A model generated the notes under the pieces. It was given only the letters and a program-made list of their open reading frames with translations, had not been told where the DNA came from and searched no databases. Positions 8,901 to 18,942 of a stretch of 64,000 nt of DNA are shown here, piece after piece. Every line of letters begins with the position of its first letter. Within the stretch, counting starts at the first letter, position 1. Origin of the DNA: Cymbomonas tetramitiformis (lineage: Eukaryota > Chlorophyta > Pyramimonadophyceae > Pyramimonadales > Pyramimonadaceae); assembly GCA_001247695.2 (NCBI GenBank), contig LGRX02003717.1:27170-91169 (forward strand), read 5' to 3'. The translations under genes were made by a program, and so were the position numbers.

Positions 8901-9913
8901 GGACCACCACCTAGGCGAGCACGCTGAAAAGGGTGACTGGTGGGATATCCTTGATACGCCGCTGGCAGGCGATCGGCGTACTCCGGCGCAACAGTTTCAG
9001 GCATCACCTCAGTGTAGGCCTGGTCGTCGAGGCACAGCAGAGCCGAAAAGGTATGGATGCCCGACTCCCCTCGCACCGGCTGCGTCCCCAGCCTGGCCTC
9101 CATGGAATCGGGTGCTATGTCCCTGTGCAGTATCTGGGTGCCACTGTTAAGGGTGCGCCCAATGAAGGCCGGGGAATAGTAGAACTGCGTGACCGCCTCA
9201 GATACGCGCCACCCATGCGTCTCTGCTATCCGCTCCAGTCCTGTCATCATCAACGAATGCATATATTCCAGTACCAGCCGTAGACGAGCCGGGGCGCTCC
9301 CCTCATCCTTTTGCGCTGGTCCTGGCCAGGTCGCATCCACCGTGTAACGGGCATCCGGCGCAACAATAACCGGGGATTTCCCAACAGCCAGACTGTCGGA
9401 GAACAACCCCTTCACCGTAAGGTAGGGCTCGTACTCCTCAAGCGTCGCCGCCTGCACACCCCACTGCTGCATATGAAAATTGGATGCCGCAGATACTTCC
9501 TGCCTGCCCCTGGTCGCCATCTCCTGCCAGAGCCCTAGGCGTACCACCAAGAAGCTCCGCAGGTCTTCGAACTCCTTGTTCTCAAACTCTGGAAGCTTTG
9601 CAGGGTCCTCGAAAGCCAACTGCGCCAGCTTCCACCCCTTGCTGACAGTTTTAATCAGCTTCTCCCAAGCTACACTCGTAAATTTCCTCTTCGTCTTTAA
9701 CTGGCCGGTACGTACACACGCCCTGGTTGACTCTGTGGGGATCGCCTGCTCCATCGTGCGCAACGATTCCACCGCGTTCGCATAGGAGTTCATGGCATCA
9801 TGGCAGGTATCAATCCAAACCAGAATCCCCCGATACTCCCCATCCAGCGCCTTCCAGATGGCGGCGCTCACTGCCTGCTTCACCTCGGCGATGGCTACGT
9901 CAAGGGCACCCAT
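5948..9913 (-). CDS. Large multidomain protein: 2OG-dioxygenase-like region, Cys cluster, 53-aa repeats, C-terminal OTU protease
   Basis: One uninterrupted frame of about 1,321 codons from ATG at 9913 (an earlier TTG at 9994 is possible) to TAG. Residues about 230-385 look like a 2-oxoglutarate/Fe(II) oxygenase: ILHRDI (His-X-Asp), THVAHRG (distal His) and RSLSL (Arg). Residues about 420-470 hold paired Cys (CFAC, CKYC, CGSC), probably a zinc ribbon. Residues about 773-993 are four near-identical 53-residue Ala/Pro/Glu repeats plus a partial copy (DNA period 159 bp, 6933-7566). Residues about 1,125-1,275 form an OTU-like domain with KADGDCWLRAI and a late GHWMRI. Domain order suggests a nucleic-acid or protein modification enzyme, function unknown. 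Hairpin copies lie 0.2-0.6 kb upstream. The repeats also open a long antisense frame that is a shadow. Confidence 0.65.
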   Translation of the reverse strand: MGALDVAIAEVKQAVSAAIWKALDGEYRGILVWIDTCHDAMNSYANAVESLRTMEQAIPTESTRACVRTGQLKTKRKFTSVAWEKLIKTVSKGWKLAQLAFEDPAKLPEFENKEFEDLRSFLVVRLGLWQEMATRGRQEVSAASNFHMQQWGVQAATLEEYEPYLTVKGLFSDSLAVGKSPVIVAPDARYTVDATWPGPAQKDEGSAPARLRLVLEYMHSLMMTGLERIAETHGWRVSEAVTQFYYSPAFIGRTLNSGTQILHRDIAPDSMEARLGTQPVRGESGIHTFSALLCLDDQAYTEVMPETVAPEYADRLPAAYQGYPTSHPFQRARLGGGPGWLMMWPATHVAHRGVCPGKNFPSVGDPVHTGHPPRLPHQRSLSLCIFGAVTVLPGGVIDLMNTVDTLPHQVEEMYGLPVRMVCFACREAIEFQGSYSTLPRVYACKYCMHAIEHTDLTQFGHVMCGSCYDHRQSAQPALLPPLRTHELHPYQPADLSSFEPMSPEEARARAVLNFADVATVCKMFKTAFGQAANLNDSERAGLANLQFGLGAPQPAENQAVDLLDTLVQGSTVSGFHEHDIFQRMGATCPTAQAVAFAVWVAARRTSPADQQSQPEQPVLRAGEEPHPVLQVLDDIACGSSEGQELQHLTADTHPSSPNDVGQKKKRRRGKRNSKPPSAWCRDWARAWERLTKPRQQAPPRQLFDKDGMLDPTLESLIACPGTDFALKVAAAITHNWDEATPAFACRCTCVFARGVRKRTEPGWDGVHLRMRPVGPCLGEMAAAPPPETAEMGGAAARPAVPAASEAPATDVSGDGEATHTLAAAEGPCLGEMDAAPPPETAEMRGAAARPAVPAACEAPATDVSGDGEATHTLAAAEGPACLGEMDAAPPPETAEMRGAAARPAVPAVCEAPATDVSGDDEATHTLAAAEGPACLGEMDAAPPPETAEMRGAAARPAVPAVCEAPATDVSGDDEATHTLAAAEGPACLGEMDAAPAHGLASAGVVGLTAPTLGTEHNMVTVFGNDTVVHHVYTHIASPFHGASMPVILDLATTHPLREYHVLSMKPEYWTLTAQGQSQRTVDLRMPKARRLLTQVQPGREEGFASLLEIEDYLAEAGLEIRDVKADGDCWLRAICPYIDGMHRLTRNGLEYRVVKLRDAARDFLEQHAAQLFPWHDAATPDTLRKKKGSSEHEWMLVLAAMARRVIQCYRIIPPADIRMELNEIEQGSAGSALNVAPFSMIHFCPPDDIQLESRVPIRVLHLVPVDKYPGHWMRIAPKDELEEEDGKSATLAAAAALVAARADAPKKKKGGNVKGGVREAS

Positions 9914-10079
9914 GGTGTCAGCAGTTCCTCTGCCCACGAAGATGTGATGACCCAGGAGCACATCGTGGCGAGCCTGAAAGGATTCCGTGTGCAAAGACTC
10001 CTTATCCGCCGAAGGGTAGGTGGTGCACCATATTGGAACACCACTCTCCCGCTGCGTGTTCCACCCAGCACCCCTTCTC

Positions 10080-10545
10080 TAAAGCAGCTATCCTCCCACC
10101 GCAAGCAAGCAAGCAAGCGCAAGACACCAAAACTACAGATCCGACTTGCCTGCGGGAACAAGGCGCGTGGTTGAGGAGCTATCCTCCCATCGCAGCCTAC
10201 TGCCTCCGCAGACCCAAGTGCAAAGATACAAGGGACATCTTGAGTAAACAACAAAACAGAGTCAGATAACCTGCTACCGGCGCGTGGTTGAGGAGCTATC
10301 CTCCCACCGTACCCATGCAATCAAGCGCCGCACAACACAACTACAGATCCGATTTGCCTGCGGGAACAGGGCGCGTGGTTGAGGAGCTATCCTCCCATCG
10401 CAGCCTGCTGCCTCCGCAGACCCAAGTGCAAGGAAACAAGGGACGTCTTCAAGAAACAACAAAAACAGAGCCAGGCAACCTGCTACCGGCGCGTGGTTGA
10501 GGAGCTATCCTCCCACCGCACCCATGCAAGCAAGCGGTGCGTGTA
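10080..10545. repeat. Short block of the hairpin satellite upstream of the multidomain gene
   Basis: Four hairpins GAGGAGCTATCCTC (first at 10173-10186, then near 10288, 10379 and 10498) in the same A/B alternation as the main 209-bp array. They are separated from it by the kinase gene. This is the 5' flank of the minus-strand multidomain gene. Confidence 0.8.
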
Positions 10546-10803
10546 ACAAGATGAGCTATCTCACAGCGCCATCATTCACAGCGATGAGCAAGCCGAAAGA
10601 GCTAGCCTAGGCACAACGCACAAACAAAACAGAGTTGTACAGCAGTCACGGTGGCTGGCGTACACAATTTGTACAGTGCCCAGCAAGGAAGATACTCTTT
10701 TTATTACAAAATAGAGTAGTACGTGTTACGTCTTACTCTACCCCGGCAACTCATTGCAGGTTTCCTCGCAGCTCGGGCTAACTGTTGCGGTTTGGATCAT
10801 GCA

Positions 10804-11973
10804 CTAGTACAACTGATATTTCGACCAACATCGAGGTAGCTCTGCAGGAACCAGTTTGCTTTCAGACTCGATGCGCGTGGCCTCCAAGGCCGCAGCAAGC
10901 TTGGCTGCTGACGGCCGTTTCCCAGGATCTTCCTGGCAGCAGTCCAGTATCAACCACCATAGGCTCTGGGCCACGAATGCAGTCTGCACCCGGCCCGTGA
11001 TGACAGTTGGCACGGTTCGCTTGCTGTCGTCGTCGGAAACCCCTCGCAGCCCGTCGTGCGGATCACGAATGAAGATCCGCACAAGCAGTGCTCCCACCGC
11101 CCACATATCCGTCGCGGCAGTGGGACCAGTTCGCGAATACTCGGGGGCATACACAGACCCTGGCGCTTGGTTTAGGGGCGCCGCCGAGGCCCAGCGCTCC
11201 CTGTGGAAGCCGGCGACCGGCAGGCCGGCTCGGTGCTCTCGACGCGCCAATCCGAAGTCAATGAACACCATGCTATCTGGCCTGGTAGGGCAGAGCACGA
11301 CGTTGCCTGCCCGCAGGTCTCCATGCGCAATGCCTGCTCCGTGTAGCTCGCGTAGTCCGCCGAGCAGCCGGAGGCACAGCTGCTTCTTGAAGGCCAGGGA
11401 TAACGGGGAGGTTGGAGAATCTAAGAACCGCTCCAGGGAGACCCCGTGGTCCCCAAACATGAGGAACGGGATGGGAGCACACTCCGACCCTGGCTTCAGG
11501 CGAATCCCAAAGTGCTGTGGAGGCGCCACGAACTCAGGTGCCTCCCGCCACGCGAGGGTAGCCATGTACAACTCCCGCGCACACTCCATGAACCTCTGAC
11601 CTCGCGTGAAACTGCTCCGGCTGAACTCCTTGTAAGTCATGGGGACAGTCTGGTTCAGGGAGCACCCGATCTTCAGCTTCCCGTACCCGCCTCGAGCATC
11701 GGTTGCCTCCCCCAAAGCCGTTTTGAATCGGATGGCTGCATGCCGAACCTCCCCAATTCCGCATGCCATCGCCAGCGCGCGCAGGACTGCCGGGTCGTCG
11801 AACCGGGAGCATAACGACTGCCGCTTATCCGATGCCGTGAGATCAGCCCAATGGTCCACACAAGGTCCGACGAACAGGGTGCGCGGCGGCGCCACTTTCC
11901 CCTGAGCTTCGGCCATCGAGGCAACGGCGTTTAAGGCAGCGCTCCGCGCCGAAGCTCCCTTGATTTTTTTCAT
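10804..11973 (-). CDS. Protein kinase-like protein (389 aa)
   Basis: ATG at 11973 to TAG. The C-lobe is well preserved: IAHGDLRAGNVV (catalytic loop, HRD replaced by HGD), VFIDFGLARR (DFG), YAPEY (APE motif), then ATDMWAVGALL (the D-x-W-x-x-G helix) and GKRPSAAKL (the late Arg). The N-lobe is divergent, with no clear glycine loop or VAIK lysine; residues 1-100 have no recognisable motif. It is probably a Ser/Thr kinase, or a pseudokinase if the lysine is truly missing. It stands alone between two satellite blocks, on the same strand as the rest of region 1, with no intron apparent. Confidence 0.75.
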   Translation of the reverse strand: MKKIKGASARSAALNAVASMAEAQGKVAPPRTLFVGPCVDHWADLTASDKRQSLCSRFDDPAVLRALAMACGIGEVRHAAIRFKTALGEATDARGGYGKLKIGCSLNQTVPMTYKEFSRSSFTRGQRFMECARELYMATLAWREAPEFVAPPQHFGIRLKPGSECAPIPFLMFGDHGVSLERFLDSPTSPLSLAFKKQLCLRLLGGLRELHGAGIAHGDLRAGNVVLCPTRPDSMVFIDFGLARREHRAGLPVAGFHRERWASAAPLNQAPGSVYAPEYSRTGPTAATDMWAVGALLVRIFIRDPHDGLRGVSDDDSKRTVPTVITGRVQTAFVAQSLWWLILDCCQEDPGKRPSAAKLAAALEATRIESESKLVPAELPRCWSKYQLY

Positions 11974-12179
11974 TCTCCGGCGACTCGCGGTGGAGCGCCT
12001 CGGTTTTTTCTTTGCGCCCTCGGCGGACTAGGAATAGGACATATCCCCCCCCCTTTCCAGTGATTTCCAGCACGGACCACCAGGACCAGGGCGGCAACCG
12101 GAAAATACCCGTAGGTTCCGCCGGATTTTCAAAAACAATGGACAGCGCTTCCGCAGGAAATGCCACAGCCAGCACTGAC

Positions 12180-13395
12180 TAGTCAACAGGAACGGTTGCG
12201 AAGGTCCGACCGAACCAAGGAGCGACATGACCTGGTTGGGGCGTCCAACCACGGCTCTGGCGGTGCGTCGAGACAAGGTGTTAACACGCCTTCCCGATAC
12301 TTACATGAGGTAACATCCTCTCCGTCCAGGCTTCTGTCCGGAGATAACATACGATTCCCCCTTCAGGCTTGTTAGACACTTTCAAGAAGGACACCGGAAA
12401 GACCCACGTGTGCATTTCCAAAGAAGAAATAACATGCTGTAAGGGAATACAACCCAGGCAAGGGGAGACTCGATACTATTTACAGAATGTACTTTTTACA
12501 TCATGTACAAACACATGTTGAAGAAACCGACAGTTGCGACACCGACAGTTGCGAAGAACCAAGGAACAACATGACCTGGTTTGGGCGTCCTACCACGGCT
12601 CTGGGGGCGCGTCGAGACAAGGTCTCAACACGCGTTCCCGATCCACTGGCCGACAGACATTCCCACGAATAAAGGTTCGCCGCGGCTCTGGGTGCGCGTC
12701 GAGCACAAGTCTTAACACGCGTTCCCGAGCCACCGGCCTCCAGACCCTCATCCACATACGACAAGGTATGTAATATGACAACAAAGAAGACTAAAACTAC
12801 AACTTTGGAAGGGCGCGTGGTTGAGGAGCTATCCTCCCAACGCCGCCTACTGCCTCCGCAGACCCACGTTCAAAGATACGAGGGACGTCTTGAGTAAACA
12901 ACAAAACAGAGCCAGGGAAACCGCAGCTGGCGTACCCGCCCGGAGATATGATGCTGCAGCGGGCACTGACTACTCAACACCGACAGTTGCGAAGAACCAA
13001 GGAACAACATGACCTGGTTTGGGCGTCCTACCACGGCTCTGGGGGCGCGTCGAGACAAGGTCTTAACACGCGTTCCCGATCCACTGGCCGACAGACATTC
13101 CCACGAATAAAGGTTCGCCGCGGCTCTGGGTGCGCGTCGAGCACAAGTCTTAACACGCGTTCCCGAGCCACCGGCCTCCAAACCCTCATCCACATACGAC
13201 AAGGTATGTAATATGACAACACAGAAGACTAAAACTACAACTTTGGAAGGGCGCGTGGTTGAGGAGCTATCCTCCCAACGCCGCCTACTGCCTCCGCAGA
13301 CCCAGGTGCAAAGATACAAGGGGCGTCTTGAGTAAACAACAAAACAGAGCCAGGGAAACCTCAGCTGGCGTACCCGCCCGGAGATATGATGCTGC
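12180..13395. repeat. 438-bp tandem duplication plus an older degenerate copy
   Basis: Two nearly identical units start at about 12,534 and 12,972 (period 438). Each holds the motif CACGGCTCTGG, two near-copies of AACACGCGTTCCCGA and one GAGGA/TCCTC hairpin with its flank (12,822 and 13,260). A diverged third copy of the first part lies at about 12,186-12,290. No gene is supported; open frames here are repeat shadows. Confidence 0.8.
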
Positions 13396-15810
13396 AGTAA
13401 ACAACACAAACAGAGCCAGACAACCTGCTACCGGCGCGTGGTTGAGGAGCTATCCTCCCACCGCACCCATGCAAGCAAGCGCCGCACAACACAACTACAG
13501 ATCCGACTTGCCTGCGGGAACAGGGCGCGTGGTTGAGGAGCTATCCTCCCAACGCAGCCTGCTGCCTCCGCAGACCCAGGCGCAAGGAAACAAGGGACGT
13601 CTTGAATAAACAACAAAAACAGAGCCAGGCAACCTGCTACCGGCGCGTGGTTGAGGAGCTATCCTCCCACCGCACCCATGCAAGCAAGCGCCGCACAACA
13701 CAACTACAGATCCGACTTGCCTGCGGGAACAGGGCGCGTGGTTGAGGAGCTATCCTCCCATCGCAGCCTACTGCCTCCGCAGACCCAGGTGCAAGGAAAC
13801 AAGGGACGTCTTCAATAAACAACAAAAACAGAGCCAGGCAACCTACTACCGGCGCGTGGTTGAGGAGCTATCCTCCCACCGCACCCATGCAAGCAAGCGC
13901 CGCCCACCACTACTACAGATCCGACTTGCCTGCGGGAACAGGGCGCGTGGTTGAGGAGCTATCCTCCCAACGCAGCCTGCTGCCTCCGCAGACCCAGGTG
14001 CAAGGAAACAAGGGACGTCTTGAATAACCAACAAAAAACAGAGCCAGGCAACCTGCTACCGGCGCGTGGTTGAGGAGCTATCCTCCCACCGCACCCATGC
14101 AAGCAAGCGCCGCACAACACAACTACAGATCCGACTTGCCTGCGGGAACAGGGCGCGTGGTTGAGGAGCTATCCTGCCTCCGCAGACCCAAGTGCAAGGA
14201 AACAAGGGACGTCTTCAAGAAACAACAAAAACAGAGCCAGGCAACCTGCTACCGGCGCGTGGTTGAGGAGCTATCCTCCCACCGCACCCATGCAAGCAAG
14301 CGCCGCACAACACAACTACAGATCCGACTTGCCTGCGGGAACAGGGCGCGTGGTTGAGGAGCTATCCTCCCATCGCAGCCTGCTGCCTCCGCAGACCCAG
14401 GTGCAAGGAAACAAGGGACGTCTTGAATAACCAACAAAAACAGAGCCAGGCAACCTGCTACCGGCGCGTGGTTGAGGAGCTATCCTCCCACCGCACCCAT
14501 GCAAGCAAGCGCCGCACAACACAACTACAGATCCGACTTGCCTGCGGGAACAGGGCGCGTGGTTGAGGAGCTATCCTCCCAACGCAGCCTACTGCCTCCG
14601 CAGACCCAAGTGCAAGGAAACAAGGGACGACTTGACTAAACAACAAAAACAGAGCCAGGCAACCTGCTACCGGCGCGTGGTTGAGGAGCTATCCTCCCAC
14701 CGCACCCATGCAAGCAAGCGCCGCACAACACAACTACAGATCCAACTTGCCTGCGGGGACAGGGCGCGTGGTTGAGGAGCTATCCTCCCATCGCAGCCTA
14801 CTGCCTCCGCAGACCCAAGTGCAAGGAAACAAGGGACGACTTGAATAAACAACACAAACAGAGCCAGGCAACCTGCTACCGGCGCGTGGTCGAGGAGCTA
14901 TCCTCCCACCGCACCCATGCAAGCAAGCGCCGCACAACACAACTACAGATCCGACTTGCCTGCGGGAACAGGGCGCGTGGTTGAGGAGCTATCCTCCCAA
15001 CGCAGCCTACTGCCTCCGCAGACCCAAGTGCAAGGAAACAAGGGACGTCTTCAATAAACAACAAAAACAGAGCCAGGCAACCTGCTACCGGCGCGTGGTT
15101 GAGGAGCTATCCTCCCACCGCACCCATGCAAGCAAGCGCCGCACAACACAACTACAGATCCGACTTGCCTGCGGGAACAGGGCGCGTGGTTGAGGAGCTA
15201 TCCTCCCATCGCAGCCTACTGCCTCCGCATACCCAAGTGCAAGGAAACAAGGGACGTCTTGAATAAACAACAAAAACAGAGCCAGGCAACCTGCTACCGG
15301 CGCGTGGTTGAGGAGCTATCCTCCCACCGCACCCATGCAAGCAAGCGCCGCACACCACAACTACAGATCCGACTTGCCTGCGGGAACAGGGCGCGTGGTG
15401 GTTGAGGAGCTATCCTCCCATCGCAGCCTGCTGCCTCCGCAGACCCAGGTGCAAGGAAACAAGGGACGTCTTGAATAAACAACAAAAACAGAGCCAGGCA
15501 ACCTGCTACCGGCGCGTGGTTGAGGAGCTATCCTCCCATCGCACCCATGCAAGCAAGCGCCGCACACCACAACTTATGATGCGACTTGCCTGTGGGAACA
15601 GGGCGCGTGGTTGAGGAGCTATCCTCCCATCGCAGCCTACTGCCTCCGCAGACCCAAGTGCAAGGAAACAAGGGACGTCTTGAATAAACAACAAAAACAG
15701 AGCCAGGCAACCTACTACCGGCGCGTGGTTGAGGAGCTATCCTCCCATCGCAGCCTACTGCCTCCGCAGACCCAAGTGCAAGGAAACAAGGGACGTCTTG
15801 AATAAAAAAC
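13396..15810. repeat. 209-bp satellite array, two hairpins per unit
   Basis: About eleven and a half units at a strict 209-bp period (hairpin B copies at about 13,535, 13,744, 13,953 and so on to 15,613). Each unit has hairpin A and hairpin B, both GAGGA-GCTA-TCCTC, spaced about 92 and 117 bp. Between them are ATGCAAGCAAGCGCCGCAC and an AAACAACAAAAACAGAGCC spacer. Unit four has lost about 16 bp beside hairpin B, one unit has a 3-bp insertion at 15,399, and the last unit is an A/B recombinant lacking the A-specific half. These changes fit unequal recombination. Confidence 0.95.
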
Positions 15811-15882
15811 ACCCCAAAATTGCGAGGGCGGGTACACTTACTCTGTTGGGGCGGGGGCACACTCCACTTCACTGGAACTAGG

Positions 15883-16317
15883 TCAAAATGGTGAATCCCA
15901 GGGGACGACCCTCACCTCAGGCTGCTCTGCCTCCGCGGCGGATGGCTCTTCTCCGCCGCCTTCGTCTGCTGCTCCGGCTGCCTCTGCGGCGCCGGGTTCC
16001 TTGTTCAAGTCAACCGCGGCGGGTTGACCTTGTTGTTGATGACCCCCAGTTGGGGGTCTCGCTCTCGGTCGCTTCGCAGGGCGACCTCCGAGCCGCTCAG
16101 CAGCACCCTGAAACACCACACCAATAAATTAGTCTTCCTTTCCGAACAGTCTTGCGCCAACCATAAGCATTACCAGACCTATGCAGCCGAGGCTCCAAAA
16201 AATACGCAGTTTCCCGATGAACAGAATCCGCACCGCTGGCGGGACACCCTTGTACTGCACGGCACTCTGCCTTAACTGCCCCCCACGAGCGAGTTGCCGA
16301 CGGGGCTGAGCAGACAT
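15883..16317 (-). CDS. Possible small single-pass membrane protein, perhaps spliced to an acidic tail
   Basis: A 62-codon frame (16317-16129) starts with ATG and a basic N-terminus, and ends in a hydrophobic segment (IFWSLGCIGLVMLMVGARLF) followed by GKED. Immediately downstream a 70-odd residue frame (Arg/Pro-rich, then Glu/Ala-rich) lacks a solid ATG. GACTAATTTATTGG followed by TTTCAG looks like a branch point and acceptor. A short intron from a GTTGGC donor would join the two frames in phase. Unspliced, these are two tiny ORFs. No family recognised. Confidence 0.3.
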
Positions 16318-16329
16318 TGTAAAAATTTT

Positions 16330-18800
16330 AACGGACGGATAATAATTCTAATAGTTAGTTGCGGCTTCAAGATAGAAGCCTTCAACCACTTTTCAACTTT
16401 TTATTTGAAATAGCTCCTCCTACCTATTTAGTATTCCTAGTATTCTTATTACTACGTACGGTGCACGCCTACCACCTGCCTGCTTCTATAAATATTCAGG
16501 TCACGCTGTATCTCTGACAGCATTCGAAATACGCGCTGTAATTAATCCGATTATAAAAACAACTCGAGCCCTTCGTGTTTTCCGATTGGCCTACGCGTTC
16601 ACGCGACCTTGCGAGCCATGTCGCTTCGACGTATATAAAACTGAATGCTGCCTCACTTCACGACACTCGTCGGTTTATAAGTATTTTACTCCCCTTCAGT
16701 CCCTCACAAGCGTCCTGATCACTGATCCCAGTGACTTGCTTGCGGTTTCGGTCTCGTGCGTCGTCCTCGTGACCTCTTGAATGAGCCCCGGGGCATTCTG
16801 AAGCCGGCTCGATGACCCTGCCAGTCATTTTCTGCCAGTCGGATATAAATCAAGCGAAGGTAAGGAAACATAACCAAAAGTACGCATTAATAACCAAAGG
16901 TAACCAGAAGTAAGGGAATACCTATTCCTAGTGTTCATGTATGCATTTATTTAGTGCTTGCTGTTGTATTTGATTGGTGCGGTGCAACTCACGTAGGCCA
17001 CATATACTCTTCCAATACCCATTTCCTCCCGGAAAACACCCCAATTGGCCTTATGTATGGAAACCATTGAAAAACTGATATTTTTCGGTGTTTTTCCACC
17101 ATATTTTGCCATAATATCAATATATTGATGCTTTCGGTCCCCAACATAGGAATACATATCAAAACGACACTACAGGCGATTGCTTTATGATAGTGGGGGG
17201 ACCTAGTACTCGAGTAAGCGATTGTGGGGACTCACTTTCCGAATTTCCGATTCCCGAAAAGCGTATTTTTTTGCTTGTATACGTATTAACGATATATCGG
17301 CGCATATATCATATATGCATGCATGCGATACCTCAAAATGACGTTTTATTAGTTGTTAAACATATGCGGAATCTCGTAAACTTGCCGAGAAATCATAGAC
17401 CATAAACGTGTCGCATTTGCAAAACGACTATTGTTTGCGAGTAATTCCATCAGCGGGTTAGGATTCAAGACATCGAATGAAGAAGCCCATCAGCCAGCGC
17501 AGCGGTAGCAGCGAGCAACCGGACCACGCGGCCGACACGAGTCCGCTCCATGATGTCGGCACGTCGACGGATGTGCTCATGCCACCCATATTTCCCCAAA
17601 GACCCCCATATTTTCCCAGAGGCCCCATATTTTCCCTAAAAGGCACCCCAAAATTTGAATGAAATTTTGAAAAATCTGTGACTGTCCCAAATCATATGTA
17701 TTACTGGCTACTATCCTTAATCCAGATCCTCCCACAAGGATCTAGCGCAAATGGGCATGGCGACGTTGTATGTCGTATTTCTTGGCCCGGCATATGCTTT
17801 GGGGCAATATTTATGAACCTTTTGAATTATCTATAACATTGGTTTGCTTGAAATGTCGATGGTTTGACCTTTAATCTTAGCGTGGTTTGGGTGGGTGTTT
17901 TCACAGAATTTTAATTAAAATGCTAGATCCTACCACGAGGATCTAGGGTACCGACAACTCTAGGCCTAGCTTGTTACACGAGCTCGGGTTGGTGCGTGTG
18001 TTGTTAACCCTCGAGGGTATCACCAAAACTATTTTTTGTAAGCCCTTTAATATCATACTAGCCGTATTGATCGCCGCATATGCGCATGACATGGTGTAGT
18101 ACCGTCGAAATTCAATATTTCCATCATAATCAGGGTCTGAAAATCGTATTCTAGAACCTCTAGCGGTAGTTCTAAACGTTCAAAAAATCCCCAAAAAATC
18201 CCAAGGAGACTTTGAAGTCATATTAAAGTACTGAAGTACTCACCAAGGCAAAGATCTAGCCTCAAAGCTTAAAATGGACCAAGACTTACGCCCAAAATGC
18301 GAAATTGTCCCCATACTTAAGGAGTGTGTATATCTTACCCATGTGACCGCGTTCGTGTGATGTGTTCAATATACATGACCCAAGTCGTATTTTGACCCAA
18401 ACATGAGTAATATACCTGCATACATTGAGATATATCATGTATATAGCGGCAAAAGATCGATACACGATTGGCAAAAAAATGTGGAAGATACACCCCGTTT
18501 TTGAAGCTTTAGAAACCGCAGCAGTTCAAAATTTGGTTGGAACATGCTATGAATGTATTAGCTAGGAGCATATATGATGGACTCTCGTCGAACCACGCAC
18601 CATACTACTTAGTATAGGTCCCATGTGGAAAGTATTCCTTGGCGTTGACTTGTAGAAAGCTCGTGGGGTGCCTAAATAAATTAATGAAAAAGTGATCCTT
18701 GTGGGAGGATCTAGAGCGTTCTAGGTCCTCCCACAAGGATCTCGGGATAGTAGCCATTACGGCCCACTATGTTTCACGCAGGTGTCTTCCGGCAGGAGTA
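16330..18800. other. AT-rich spacer with repeated GATCCT palindromes, no gene
   Basis: Base composition drops sharply at about 16.3 kb. I see no gene. The palindromic motif GATCCTCCCACAAGGATC, or close variants, occurs near 17,724, 17,930, 18,694 (reverse) and 18,727, a set of short inverted repeats within 1 kb. Confidence 0.6.
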
Positions 18801-18813
18801 AAAGGAACATGTG

Positions 18814-18942
18814 ACAGATATATTCACGGTATTGAATAATAAAGGTGTACGTGTGTGTTGAACCACGGTGTCACGAGTAGAACTTACCAGATCTGTCATA
18901 TCTGACTGTCATAGAGTGACAGCCCGATAGGCAGATTCTAGC
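18814..18942. repeat. LTR-like direct repeat, left copy
   Basis: About 127 bp shared in direct orientation with 20843-20969 at roughly 90% identity by eye, containing TATTGAATAATAAAGGTGT and CAGCCCGATAGGCAGATTC. It is followed by small hairpins such as CACCTC-ATAC-GAGGTG. Most likely the end of a non-autonomous LTR-type element whose gag-like ORF lies between the repeats. Confidence 0.65.

Noticed and set aside
13396..15810. CRISPR-like array
   Set aside because: Units are 209 bp, repeats are not separated by unique spacers, there are no cas genes, and the setting is eukaryotic.
1..16317. A complete viral genome or a named transposon class
   Set aside because: No major capsid protein, polymerase, packaging ATPase, integrase or transposase could be recognised, so only resemblance is claimed.
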